A stretch of 64,000 nt of DNA from Cellvibrio fontiphilus. Lineage in GTDB: Bacteria; Pseudomonadota; Gammaproteobacteria; Pseudomonadales; Cellvibrionaceae. Within the stretch, counting starts at the first letter, position 1. The number at the start of each line of letters is the position of its first letter. The translations under genes and the position numbers were made by a program. The notes under the pieces were generated by a model. The model was given only the letters and a program-made list of their open reading frames with translations, had not been told where the DNA came from and searched no databases. Shown piece after piece: positions 51,681 to 61,197 of this stretch. Location of the stretch: the NCBI RefSeq assembly GCF_035317345.1, contig NZ_JAYKTU010000001.1, one strand, 5' to 3'.

Positions 51681-52475
51681 ATGCATTTCAATAGGATCAA
51701 AGTCGGCCTAACGTTGAGCTTGATAATGTCTATGCCGATGAGTTTTGCACAAACGGAATTAAAAGGTAGTCCGGAGGATTTACGTAAATTCCTGCATCCT
51801 CAAGCTCAACTAGTGACGTTAAGCGATAAGGTCGAAAAAAAAGCTTACTCGGATAAAGCAATTATCCATTTGGTGATAACTACAGAAGGCAAAACGCTCT
51901 CGGAGAGTTTGACCCACAATAACACTGTGCGCGAGAAGGTAAGAACTGACTTGATCGCCAAAGGAATAAACGAAAAAGACATCAAAAACGCAAAATTCAC
52001 GTCCACGCCAGAATATGGCTTGTTTAGTAAGAAACCTTCGACTTACAAGGTGATTAATCGCATCAGTGTAAGTATTTTTGCCGAAGCGGATCTGCGCAAT
52101 CTTGCACTGGTGGCCGACAGCCATGCAGAAGTTGAGTTGGCAAAAACGGAATTTGAGCACACAGAAAAAGACGCTTTTGAACAGCAGGTGAAGGATGAGG
52201 TGCTTAAAAAAATTAACAAACAAAAGGAATTTTATGAAAAATCGCTCAACGTACAGCTCGTACCAGTAACCTTTCGCGACACCCGTGTTAATCGTCAACC
52301 TACTGCCGGTGCAAGAGCTGTGTACGAGGTAGAGGAAGTTATTGTTACTGGAATACGCGCTTCAGCGAGTGATAAGTACCATGCGGAAGCGCCAAGCGAG
52401 CCTTCTTTTGACGAGCTTGTCTACAGCGCCGAGTTAGTCGTGGATTATCAAGTGATAAATAAATCAGCTAACTAA
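51681..52475 (+). CDS. SIMPL-domain (DUF541) secreted protein
   Basis: This 264-residue protein has a signal peptide ending SMPMSFA (about residue 23). The SIMPL/DUF541 repeats include DKAIIHLVITTEGKTLSESL, HNNTVREKVRTDLIAKGI and FTSTPEY near the N-terminal half. The C-terminal half contains EEVIVTGIRAS (about residues 218-228), a sequence that normally marks the mature start of TonB-dependent receptors in this lineage. A separate promoter region follows the exporter terminator. Function of SIMPL proteins is not established. Confidence 0.75.
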   Translation: MHFNRIKVGLTLSLIMSMPMSFAQTELKGSPEDLRKFLHPQAQLVTLSDKVEKKAYSDKAIIHLVITTEGKTLSESLTHNNTVREKVRTDLIAKGINEKDIKNAKFTSTPEYGLFSKKPSTYKVINRISVSIFAEADLRNLALVADSHAEVELAKTEFEHTEKDAFEQQVKDEVLKKINKQKEFYEKSLNVQLVPVTFRDTRVNRQPTAGARAVYEVEEVIVTGIRASASDKYHAEAPSEPSFDELVYSAELVVDYQVINKSAN

Positions 52476-52514
52476 AAATGGTATCAAGGTTAAACAGGGA
52501 TACTGTGAACAATA

Positions 52515-52559
52515 CAAAAGCCCAAACCATCATCACGCGATAAAGGTTTGGGCTTTTTG
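52515..52559. terminator. Bidirectional terminator between the SIMPL gene and the lipoprotein gene
   Basis: CAAAAGCCCAAACC pairs with GGTTTGGGCTTTTTG around a 16-nt loop, with T-runs on both sides. It serves two convergent genes. Confidence 0.88.
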
Positions 52560-52569
52560 TTTTGTTTGA

Positions 52570-53313
52570 TTAGAGTTTGGTGGCAATCACATCCAGTGTC
52601 ATAAAATAAATAGTGGTGGTGGATTCAAAACCCGAGTCGGTGCCCAGCAATAGCCAGATGCTGCCATCGGCAGCGGTTGCGCTGGTCAGCCCGATGGTTT
52701 CGCTGCGCAGGGTTTTACTCATATAACTGGTATTGCTGTCACCACATTCGCGACTATTGGCAAAATCGCCAAGAATGATCGCATCGCTACCGCCAACGGC
52801 TTGATTGCCTTTATCGATGTTCATCAATAATTCACCGGCACCGTTATTGACGGCGAGGGGTTCAGTTTTACTCGCGCCGGCCTTGATCCACACACTTTCA
52901 CCCGGTGCACCGCCTACGCCCATACAGTTTTTCTGCGCGTTAGTACCAAAGCGCACTTTGAATTGAAACTTATAGCGGGTATTGGGCTCCAGCCCTTCAA
53001 ATTTTTTAGTGATAAACATAAACAAGTCATCACTGTGATTGTTGCCCGTTAACATATACCCCTTGCGATTTTCCCCCAAACTCGCTGGCAGGTTAGTTAC
53101 CCCCGCATCCAGCTCATAAAAGGCTTCCTCGCCAGCAGGATAGTCGGCAAAGCCGGATTTCCAACCGCTGTTGGTATCGTTAAAGTCGATGACTAATGCT
53201 TTTGAATTGGGGTCAACAGGCGGGAGTTTGATATCGCTGCCGCAGCCTGAAATAAAAACTCCAGCGATCAAACCTGCGACCAATGCAAACGATCTGTTCC
53301 AATTATCAAGCAT
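52570..53313 (-). CDS. Lipoprotein of unknown function
   Basis: This 247-residue protein has a lipoprotein signal (VFISGC, lipidated Cys at about residue 24). The mature part is beta-rich with paired Cys and Gly/Asn-rich loops (DFNDTNSGWKSGFADYPAGE; SDDLFMFITKKFEGLEPNTR). It resembles carbohydrate-binding-module-like jelly rolls by composition, but I do not recognise a named family. It is divergent from the giant repeat protein and may share its regulation. Confidence 0.7.
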   Translation of the reverse strand: MLDNWNRSFALVAGLIAGVFISGCGSDIKLPPVDPNSKALVIDFNDTNSGWKSGFADYPAGEEAFYELDAGVTNLPASLGENRKGYMLTGNNHSDDLFMFITKKFEGLEPNTRYKFQFKVRFGTNAQKNCMGVGGAPGESVWIKAGASKTEPLAVNNGAGELLMNIDKGNQAVGGSDAIILGDFANSRECGDSNTSYMSKTLRSETIGLTSATAADGSIWLLLGTDSGFESTTTIYFMTLDVIATKL

Positions 53314-53553
53314 AAATTTTCCTCCGCGATTATTGTATGGCTTATGGTGATCCGGCCCAGATAAAGACGTCTGTTGGTAAAGTGTTGCCAGTCGTTAAAA
53401 TTTGTAATACTTGGTTGGCTTGTTGGTGCATGGGTATGAGGCGACGAGGGAGTTTGTGTTAATCTAGACAAGCTTTTATCAAATTTTCCTCCGCTCCGTT
53501 GACTATCGTTTTTACTAATAAAATTCATCTCCTTTATGGAAAGGAATACAGGT

Positions 53554-56500
53554 ATGTTGAAGCAATCCCTTCGCTTAATCGCGATACTCTGTTTTGCATT
53601 TTTTGGCAGTTTGCTTTGGATTGCCAATGCCCTTGGCGCGAACCCCCCCGATTTTGTCCCCGATCATGTTGTCAGTGACAACAAGGTCATTTATCTGCTC
53701 AGCAACCACAATAAAACGATTTATCGCTGGTCCATCGCGACCGGTACCTATCTGAGCCCGCTTGCGGTTGGGTTCCTGCGTGACGGTGTGGAATATCTAC
53801 CGACCACAATGGAAATAGTCGCAGGTCACAGTCGTTTGTATCTGGGTTATGCGACAGGTGACATCCGCTACTTTCCCTTGAGCGGAACAGCAACAGCAAA
53901 GACCTTGACTACAACTGCCATGCCGATAAGACATTTGGCTGCCGCAGGAAAATACCTGATTGCTGTTGATGGAACTTCGGAATATGTCGGCAACCGTTAT
54001 TCGCTTTCGAATCGGGGTGTAATTCTGGATCAGGACACCCGCAACTTGAATGATCGCCACACCTGGAGCCAAGCAGATTCCAAACTTTATTTTTCACAGG
54101 GAAATTATATTTCACGTGGCACGATTGATCAGAGAAATGGGAAATTCGATTGGAATACCTGGCATGTCCATTTTAGTTATAACTTTAATACGTCCAACCC
54201 ACTGCTCAGCATTGCGCCCGACGGACGTTTCCTGCTTGCAAGTGATGGAGCAATAATTGACACCAAGACAGCGGTTGAAGCGGTAAGGCTGAATAAGGCG
54301 CCGCATGCTGGAAAAATATTGGCAAACGGGTCAGTAGTCTCTCTGGCCCCGAAAGGTTTTTTGTTTGAGTCCCAGAGCTATTTGTTGGAAATGTACGATG
54401 CCGGACTACGCTTGGTAGAACAATTGGAGTTACCGGGTGAAGTTATAAATATCTATGGCGATACCGCCAAGTTTGCCGTACTAATGGTGAATAATAACAA
54501 GCTGGTTATTCATACCTATATTCCTAAATCAGACAGTGATGGCGATGGTGTTAGTAACACTTCGGATGCGTTCCCGCTGGATGCTGCGGCTTCGCGCGAT
54601 ACCGACAAAGATGGTTACCCGGATGCCTGGAACAAAAATAAAAATGCATCATCCAGTACTACCGGATTGGTACTGGATGCTTATCCAAAAGATGCCGAGT
54701 GCCAGCTGCTTGCGCAGGGTGATGGAAAATTATGTAACTATGCGGCCACTGTGCCTTATTTCACGCCCGATGCTGTAGTGTCTGATGGCAAAATAGCCTA
54801 CTTATTAAGTGTTAATAATAAGAAAATTTACCGTTGGTCAATCGATAAAGGCACCTATATCAGTCCGTTAAAAGTGGGTATTACTGATGGTTACCTGCAG
54901 CTATTCCCAACCACCCTGGCATTTTCAGAAGAGCAGAATCGACTCTACCTCGGTTATGCCAATGGTGTAGTCAATTCCGTCCAGACATCTGGCACAGCAA
55001 CAGAAAAGCTTTTTACCAAGGTTACAAGGGCCGTTTGGAGAATAATGCCGGCAGGCAAAATGGTGGTAATCCAGGATCAAACCCATCGCTATTCATTTGA
55101 TTCAAAAGCCGTGCAAAAAGACAGCAAACAGCAGTATCCCGATTTTGCAAAATCGGTATGGGATAAAATCAACAGCCGTGTTTATTTCCTGAACGTTTAC
55201 AGCAATTACCAATTCTATTATTTCTCGGTCAACCAAACCTCCGGCAAAATTTCCAGCGTCATAGCATCTCCATTCAATATCAATAACGAATTGGGAAGCT
55301 CGCTCATACTCTCTCCAAAAGCTGGCGAGATAATGCTTGGTAATGGCGACATTTATAAAGCACAGGATCTCACATTACTGCGCTCTCTTGGTCGTCGGGT
55401 AGATGCTGCCAAATGGCTTGCAGATGGTTCGATTGTGCTTGCTTACCGTCAGGATCAGCAGTTAGTGATATCGCGCATTGACCAAAATAATCAGCTGCTT
55501 GAGACCACTGGATTTGATGGTGAATCCATTCTGGGTTTGTTTGGCACAGATAAAACCATGAACCTTCTGGCCATTAAAAATGGTCGAGTAGTGAGTTACA
55601 GCTACACACCAAAAGATGATATCGATGGCGATAAAGTCCCTAATGCCCAGGATGCCTTTCCCAATGATCCTGCAGCTTCGGTTGATAGCGACAACGATGG
55701 TTATCCTGATGCCTGGAACCGCGGCTATAGCCAATCCAAAAGTACAACTGGATTAATTTTGGATGCTTATCCAAATGATGCCGCTTGTGCTCTGCTCACA
55801 GATGGAGATGGAGTGCAGTGCGATTACGCAGCAAAAGTACCTGCGTTTATACCGGATCAAACTCTCAGCGAAGGCGATATTATTTACTTGCTCAGCAAAG
55901 CGAATGGTCGAATTTATCGCTGGTCTATTACCACGGGCAATTTTATTAACCCGCTGGTTGTTGGAACCAGAGAAGGCGTTAATACCTTGGCTCCTACATC
56001 AATGAGTGTCTCGAGTGATCACCAGCGATTGTATTTGGGCTATACCAACGGACAAATCAATTACATTGATTTAAATGGTGTCAAAGAGAAGCCGTTTGCA
56101 GTGACTCTTGTTGGCCATCAGCAAGTTGTTGCTGTAGGCAAATACCTGTTTATTGATTCTGGCAATTCTTACTCCAGCAGATCTCAATTTGGAATATACG
56201 ACAAGAACGGTACTTCAACATTTATTGGTAATAATTTTTATACCTCTTATTCGTTTGGTTGGGATGCGGTTAATTCAACGCTTTATTCATATCGTGATAA
56301 TGTTTCCCCTAATGATTTATTGTTCCGCGTTGTTGACCAAAGTAACGGCACTATCACCGCGAGTGGCGAAACGCCATATCACGGAAGTTACCTAATCAAA
56401 GCACCTATTCGTCCGTCCGCTGATGGAAAATTAGTGTTATTGGGTAGTGGCGATTTTTATGAGCAGACCCAGTTGCAATGGGCAGGTTCTCTGGGGACAC

Positions 56501-59500
56501 AAATCGAAGATGCAAAATGGTTGGCAGATAATTCGCTGGTGACTATTAAAAATATTGATGACCAAATAATTCTTCAACGGCGAGATACAGGATTGAAAGT
56601 TGTTGAACAAGTCAGCTTTACTGGACTTGGGTTGGGTATCTTCGGGAGCGACAGCACAATGGTGGTGTTAGCGCTGGACGATGACGGCAAAATTAAAGGA
56701 CACTTTTACACTCCCTCTGACGATTCTGACGGTGATGGTGTTGGCAATAGTATTGATGCTTTCCCCACTGATCCTGCCGCTGCAGTTGACACCGATAATG
56801 ACGGCTACCCCGATGCGTGGAATCCAGGAAAAAACGCCGGTGACAGCACATCTAATTTAACACTGGATGCTTATCCGGAGGATTCCGCTTGTTATTTGTC
56901 TGCCCATGGTGACGGTACTTATTGTGACTATGCGGCAACTATGCCGAATTTTATTCCTGAGCAGATAGCCAGTGACGGCGAAATTATTTATTACTTCAGT
57001 AGCGCTAATTACCGGATTTATCGTTGGTCTATCGACGAGGCAAAATTCATCAACCCCTGGGTAATTGGTGTGCCTCAAGGATTTACCCGTATAGCACCGC
57101 GGAAAATGGCATTGTCCTTGGCGCATGGCCGTGTTTATTTGGGTTATGAATCAGGTCAAATTCGTTACATCGATATAAATGGAGTTAAGGAAAATGAATT
57201 TACTTCTGTGGCAATGTCAGTAAACGGATTAGCTGCAGTGGGAGATTATTTGTTAGCCCAGGATAATAGCGGTGCCTGGTCTACCCATTATATTTTCAAC
57301 GCAGCCGGAGCGCTTACTGATAGCAAAGACTGGAATTATTATTCACACGAATATGCATGGGATGCTGCAAATTCCAGAGTCTACTTTTTCCGCGATGATA
57401 GCAGCCCTAATGATCTTCATTTTGAAGTGATTGATCCCATCAGTGGAAAAATTACACAAGAAGGTGAAACACCTTATCACGGAGCCTATGACACTTCTGG
57501 CGTTATTCGTGTTTCGTTGAATGGTGTTTATGTTTTACTTGGCAGTGGTGATATCTACAATGCTTCAGGATTGACTTGGGCCACATCTGTAGGTGCAATC
57601 ACGGATGCTCGCTGGTTGGCAGACAATTCGTTGGTCACAGTAAAAAATGAGGCTGGTCATTTTGTTGTCGAGCGACGTGATTCGAATTTAAAAGTAGTTG
57701 AGCAAAAAGTATTTGTAGGCAAAGCGCTGGGTATTTTTGGCTCCGATTCGGCGATGGCTTTAGCGGCGCTGGTCGACGGAAAAATAAGCGCTTACAGCTA
57801 TGCTCCCAGTGACGATAGCGATAATGATGGTGTGGAAAATATTCTCGACGCTTTTCCACTCGATCCAGCTGCTTCGGTTGACAGCGATAAGGATGGTTAT
57901 CCAGATAGCTGGAATCCGGGCTATTCTGAAGTAGACAGCATTTCCAACTTGACGCTGGATGCCTACCCTCAGGATTCAGCCTGTTATTTGCCTGCGCATG
58001 GCGACGGAACTGCATGTAATTATGGTGCAACTATTCCGAATTTTACTCCTGACCAAGTTGCCAGTGATACTGAATATATTTATTTGCTGAGCAGCGCCAA
58101 TCAACGAATTTATCGCTGGTCTCTGGTAGAGGCCAACTATGTCAATCCTCTGGTAATTGGGCAAAAGCAGGGCTTAACAACTTATTTGCCTACCAAAATG
58201 GCGCTGTCAGAATCCCATAACCGCATCTATTTGGGTTATGAATCAGGTGCAATTCGTTACTTGGATTTACAAACCGGACAAGAGTTGCCTTTCGCCAATA
58301 CGGCTCAGGCGGTCAAAGGTTTAGCTTCGGTGGGTAATTACGTTTTGGCACAAGATTACAGTGGCGCTTGGGCAACGCATTATATCTTTGATGAATTTGG
58401 AAGTATTACTGATGCCAGAGAATGGAACTATTACTCGCCAGAGTATGCCTGGAGCCCGTTAGATTCCAGGGTTTATTACACCAGTAATTTTTCGCCCGCC
58501 GATTTGCATTTTGAAACAGTGGACCAAACAACCGGAAAAATTACTCAGGTTGGTGAGGCGCCTTATCACGGCCAATACACCATTCGCCCACCTATTCGTG
58601 TTGCGCCCAGCGGACTTCAGGTGTTGTTGGGTAGTGGTGATATATACCGTGCTTCCGATCTCTCACATCAACAAAATCTCGGTGCTCTTGTAGAAGACGC
58701 GCTTTGGACTTCGGCGGTGTTAACTACGTTGGAAAATAATCAATTGAAAGTGCGCAGCCCGGAAGATTTTTCGGTGTTACAAAGCTTTTCTATTTCCGGT
58801 ACGGCATTGCGTGTTGTGGCCAGTGGCCAGGATGTGGTGGTTATTCATTCAGTCGATGGCGTAATCCAATTTAGCCACTATGAGGTGGGTGATAAAGACG
58901 GCGATGGGATGCCAAAATGGTGGGAACAAGCCAATGGATTCGACGATGACTATTCCGGTGATGCGGTATTGGACTTGGACGGAGATATGTTGACCAACCT
59001 GGAAGAATTTCAAGCGAAAGCCAAACCTGACCAAGTCGATACAGATTCAGATGGCATCAACGATGGCGAGGAAGTAAAAGTATATTTTACCAGCCCCATC
59101 AAAGTAGATTCTGATGTCGATGGACTAAACGATTTTGAAGAAGTGTTTGCTCACCAAACAGATCCGCTAAACGCGGATACCGATGGCGATGGTTTTACGG
59201 ATTATGCAGAAGTCATTGTTTATTCCAGCGATCCAAAAAATGCTGCCTCAACACCAGCAGCAATCACTCATTTACAGGAGTCCTTTGAAGGAGCTGTTCT
59301 ATCCCCGCTATGGATAGCAACCACTAACAGCAAGGCCAACTGGTCAATAGACACCAGCTCTGCTGCTGCGGGCGTGAACAGTATCCGCTCAGGCGCCATA
59401 GGTCACGGCGAACAAAGTGCAATTGTCTTTGAAGGCTTTTTTGCCGCTGGAAGCTTGAGTTTTTATGCGCGGGTGGATGCTGAAGGCTGTTGTGACAGGC

Positions 59501-59685
59501 TGGAATTATATGTGGATGGTGAATGGCGGCTCGCTGTGTCTGGTTATGCGTCGACTTGGGCGGAGTACTCGGTGCCATTGACGAGTGGTAACCATAAAAT
59601 TGAGTGGCGCTACGTCAAGGATGGCAGTGTCGTTTGGGGTGCTGATGCAGCCTGGATAGATCAGGTACAATTTACCGTAAATTAA
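53554..59685 (+). CDS. Giant secreted five-module protein with calcium-binding loops
   Basis: This 2043-residue protein starts at ATG 53554, with AAGGAA upstream; the ATG at 53536 has no site. The signal peptide ends near residue 29. Five modules of about 365 residues begin near residues 31, 402, 764, 1131 and 1494, each opening with F-x-P-D-x-x-x-S-D then IYLLS and YRWSI. Later blades read LYLGY...G, W-D-x-x-N-S, PYHG and LGSGDIY, suggesting a beta-propeller-like fold. Modules 1-4 end in thrombospondin-3-like loops (DSDGDGV, DAFP.DPAA, DGYPDAWN), then a short Cys-Cys segment. After module 5 come further DxDxDG loops (DKDGDGMPKWWEQANGFDDD) and a 140-residue C-terminal beta domain (residues about 1903-2043). 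Function unknown; a secreted adhesin or binding scaffold fits. Confidence 0.85.
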   Translation: MLKQSLRLIAILCFAFFGSLLWIANALGANPPDFVPDHVVSDNKVIYLLSNHNKTIYRWSIATGTYLSPLAVGFLRDGVEYLPTTMEIVAGHSRLYLGYATGDIRYFPLSGTATAKTLTTTAMPIRHLAAAGKYLIAVDGTSEYVGNRYSLSNRGVILDQDTRNLNDRHTWSQADSKLYFSQGNYISRGTIDQRNGKFDWNTWHVHFSYNFNTSNPLLSIAPDGRFLLASDGAIIDTKTAVEAVRLNKAPHAGKILANGSVVSLAPKGFLFESQSYLLEMYDAGLRLVEQLELPGEVINIYGDTAKFAVLMVNNNKLVIHTYIPKSDSDGDGVSNTSDAFPLDAAASRDTDKDGYPDAWNKNKNASSSTTGLVLDAYPKDAECQLLAQGDGKLCNYAATVPYFTPDAVVSDGKIAYLLSVNNKKIYRWSIDKGTYISPLKVGITDGYLQLFPTTLAFSEEQNRLYLGYANGVVNSVQTSGTATEKLFTKVTRAVWRIMPAGKMVVIQDQTHRYSFDSKAVQKDSKQQYPDFAKSVWDKINSRVYFLNVYSNYQFYYFSVNQTSGKISSVIASPFNINNELGSSLILSPKAGEIMLGNGDIYKAQDLTLLRSLGRRVDAAKWLADGSIVLAYRQDQQLVISRIDQNNQLLETTGFDGESILGLFGTDKTMNLLAIKNGRVVSYSYTPKDDIDGDKVPNAQDAFPNDPAASVDSDNDGYPDAWNRGYSQSKSTTGLILDAYPNDAACALLTDGDGVQCDYAAKVPAFIPDQTLSEGDIIYLLSKANGRIYRWSITTGNFINPLVVGTREGVNTLAPTSMSVSSDHQRLYLGYTNGQINYIDLNGVKEKPFAVTLVGHQQVVAVGKYLFIDSGNSYSSRSQFGIYDKNGTSTFIGNNFYTSYSFGWDAVNSTLYSYRDNVSPNDLLFRVVDQSNGTITASGETPYHGSYLIKAPIRPSADGKLVLLGSGDFYEQTQLQWAGSLGTQIEDAKWLADNSLVTIKNIDDQIILQRRDTGLKVVEQVSFTGLGLGIFGSDSTMVVLALDDDGKIKGHFYTPSDDSDGDGVGNSIDAFPTDPAAAVDTDNDGYPDAWNPGKNAGDSTSNLTLDAYPEDSACYLSAHGDGTYCDYAATMPNFIPEQIASDGEIIYYFSSANYRIYRWSIDEAKFINPWVIGVPQGFTRIAPRKMALSLAHGRVYLGYESGQIRYIDINGVKENEFTSVAMSVNGLAAVGDYLLAQDNSGAWSTHYIFNAAGALTDSKDWNYYSHEYAWDAANSRVYFFRDDSSPNDLHFEVIDPISGKITQEGETPYHGAYDTSGVIRVSLNGVYVLLGSGDIYNASGLTWATSVGAITDARWLADNSLVTVKNEAGHFVVERRDSNLKVVEQKVFVGKALGIFGSDSAMALAALVDGKISAYSYAPSDDSDNDGVENILDAFPLDPAASVDSDKDGYPDSWNPGYSEVDSISNLTLDAYPQDSACYLPAHGDGTACNYGATIPNFTPDQVASDTEYIYLLSSANQRIYRWSLVEANYVNPLVIGQKQGLTTYLPTKMALSESHNRIYLGYESGAIRYLDLQTGQELPFANTAQAVKGLASVGNYVLAQDYSGAWATHYIFDEFGSITDAREWNYYSPEYAWSPLDSRVYYTSNFSPADLHFETVDQTTGKITQVGEAPYHGQYTIRPPIRVAPSGLQVLLGSGDIYRASDLSHQQNLGALVEDALWTSAVLTTLENNQLKVRSPEDFSVLQSFSISGTALRVVASGQDVVVIHSVDGVIQFSHYEVGDKDGDGMPKWWEQANGFDDDYSGDAVLDLDGDMLTNLEEFQAKAKPDQVDTDSDGINDGEEVKVYFTSPIKVDSDVDGLNDFEEVFAHQTDPLNADTDGDGFTDYAEVIVYSSDPKNAASTPAAITHLQESFEGAVLSPLWIATTNSKANWSIDTSSAAAGVNSIRSGAIGHGEQSAIVFEGFFAAGSLSFYARVDAEGCCDRLELYVDGEWRLAVSGYASTWAEYSVPLTSGNHKIEWRYVKDGSVVWGADAAWIDQVQFTVN
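53641..58890 (+). repeat. Five tandem ~1.09-kb coding repeats
   Basis: The YRWS motif recurs at about 53723, 54830, 55915, 57019 and 58110, spacing 1107, 1085, 1104 and 1091 bp. Module 3 to module 5 are most alike at the protein level (PYHG, LLGSGDIY, EQ...F.G.ALGIFG). DNA identity between modules is low by eye, so the expansion is old and under protein selection. Confidence 0.8.
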
Positions 59686-59693
59686 GCTGATCC

Positions 59694-59728
59694 CTTTGCC
59701 AGCCTTTCGGGCTGAAAAGCTGGCAAAG
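59694..59728 (+). other. Hairpin after the giant gene
   Basis: CTTTGCCAGC and GCTGGCAAAG form a 10-bp perfect stem around a 15-nt loop, 9 bp past the stop. There is no T-run, so termination may be partial or factor-dependent. Confidence 0.5.
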
Positions 59729-59809
59729 TGCAATACAATTCATTACAACACCCTTCGCGTACCGCGTTTATAAATAAGCTATCCCTGCCTTTCCTGTATA
59801 AACCCGGCT

Positions 59810-60724
59810 ATGAACCTGATTTCCCGTTTACTACTGCGCTTTTTATTTTTGCCTCTGGCGTTGCTGCTGACGGCAACTGCGCTGGCCTGCGAGCAAGGGC
59901 AGGGCGATTGTGTGGAAGTGGGTAAGTGGGACATAAGCCTAGGTTTAGGTGCAGGTGTGCGCACTAATCCGCTCGATGATGGCGATGATATTCCGCTGGT
60001 GATATTGCCGCAGGTTAACTACAACGGTGAGCGGTTTTTTATCCAGAACCTGGATTTTGGGGCGATCCTTTGGCAGAGCGAAAGCCAACAGCTCAGCCTT
60101 CTGGCAACGCCTAGCTACGATCAGGTTTTTTTCCATCGCTGGAGCCCGAGTAACTTTTTTATCGATGGCAGTACGCTTGCAACTGCGGGCAAAGAAAGCG
60201 GCGGTAAAAATCCGGTGGTGACTGACGATGAGGCGCATGATCGCGAACTACTTACACCGGAATTTATGCCTTTGCAGCAGCGTAAATTGCGCGACCGGAA
60301 AATGGCGGGTCTGGCCGGTATTGAATACAGCTGGTCAACGGCGCTGGCGGATTTACAAATCCAATACCTCACCGACTTCACCCAAATTCATTCAGGCGAA
60401 GAAGTGCGTATTGCCATCGCCAAACACTGGCAATCCGGTAAACACCAATGGTCGGCATCACTGGGCGCTAATTGGCAGAGCCGCGCTGTGGTGAATTATT
60501 ACTACGGTGTCGCCCTTGCTGAAGCTGACGAGCGCGGTAGCTACCAAACGGGTTCAGCCATAACACCCTTGTTGCGTCTGGATTGGAACTATGAATTGAC
60601 CGAGCGTTGGGATTTGCGCCTGCTCGCCAGCTACCGTGAGTTGCCCGATGAGATATCCGCCAGCCCGTTAATTAACGATAATAAAGTGATCACGGTTTTT
60701 GTTGGAGGGGTCTACCATTTTTGA
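59810..60724 (+). CDS. MipA/OmpV-family outer membrane protein
   Basis: This 304-residue beta-barrel protein has a signal peptide (ending TALA, about residue 26). The MipA/OmpV pattern is visible: WDISLGLGAGVRTNPLDDGDDIPLVILPQVNYNGERFFIQN-type strands and the final VFVGGVYHF aromatic C-terminus recognised by BAM. MipA links murein enzymes in E. coli, but in two-component clusters like this one it is a regulated porin-like or scaffold protein. Its stop overlaps the possible start region of the next gene. Confidence 0.87.
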   Translation: MNLISRLLLRFLFLPLALLLTATALACEQGQGDCVEVGKWDISLGLGAGVRTNPLDDGDDIPLVILPQVNYNGERFFIQNLDFGAILWQSESQQLSLLATPSYDQVFFHRWSPSNFFIDGSTLATAGKESGGKNPVVTDDEAHDRELLTPEFMPLQQRKLRDRKMAGLAGIEYSWSTALADLQIQYLTDFTQIHSGEEVRIAIAKHWQSGKHQWSASLGANWQSRAVVNYYYGVALAEADERGSYQTGSAITPLLRLDWNYELTERWDLRLLASYRELPDEISASPLINDNKVITVFVGGVYHF

Positions 60725-60746
60725 TGGTGGGGTACTGAAGTGTGTT

Positions 60747-61196
60747 TTGGCAACGCAGCTTGCCGTGAGACGATTCCTTACAGCCGTGCTGTTTGCTGCA
60801 GTGCTGCCGGGAAGCCCTGTGTTCGCCAGTGATTTACACCCCGCCGAATCCTCTGCCAATACCTCCAGCTTGCCGCTGATCCAATTTTCCATCAAGCCGC
60901 GTTTGTGTGTACTAAATGCCGGTGAAGAAGTCTGTCGCGATGAACTGGAAGTGCGCTGGCAGGCGGCGCAAAAACGCTCCCTCTGTTTATACCAACAAGA
61001 CAAAATCCAACCGCTGCGCTGCTGGCAGGACGCCACCCAGGGTGAATACCAATTTGAATTAACTGCGAGTGCAAGTACCAATTTTGAATTGCGTGAAACG
61101 GAGACAGGAACAGCCCTGAGCGATCAGCGTTTCCAAGTTGTCTACAATGATAAAAAATACCGCCGTGCGCGGCGCAATCCCTGGAGTTTTTTTTAG
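60747..61196 (+). CDS. DUF3019 periplasmic protein
   Basis: This protein of about 149 residues carries a signal peptide (VRRFLTAVLFAAVLPGSPVFA). Its mature domain has four Cys and the pattern FSIKPRLCVLNAGEEVCRDE, SLCLYQ and LRCWQ, recognised as DUF3019. The start is uncertain: TTG 60747 is my choice; GTG 60765 or TTG 60699 are alternatives, and no ATG is available. DUF3019 genes in Shewanella- and Alteromonas-like bacteria accompany MipA and a two-component pair, as here. Confidence 0.7.
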   Translation: MATQLAVRRFLTAVLFAAVLPGSPVFASDLHPAESSANTSSLPLIQFSIKPRLCVLNAGEEVCRDELEVRWQAAQKRSLCLYQQDKIQPLRCWQDATQGEYQFELTASASTNFELRETETGTALSDQRFQVVYNDKKYRRARRNPWSFF

Positions 61197-61197
61197 C

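Noticed and set aside
53699..54306. Several 60-90 codon minus-strand frames within the giant gene
   Set aside because: All antisense to the repeat protein; arise from its biased codon use.
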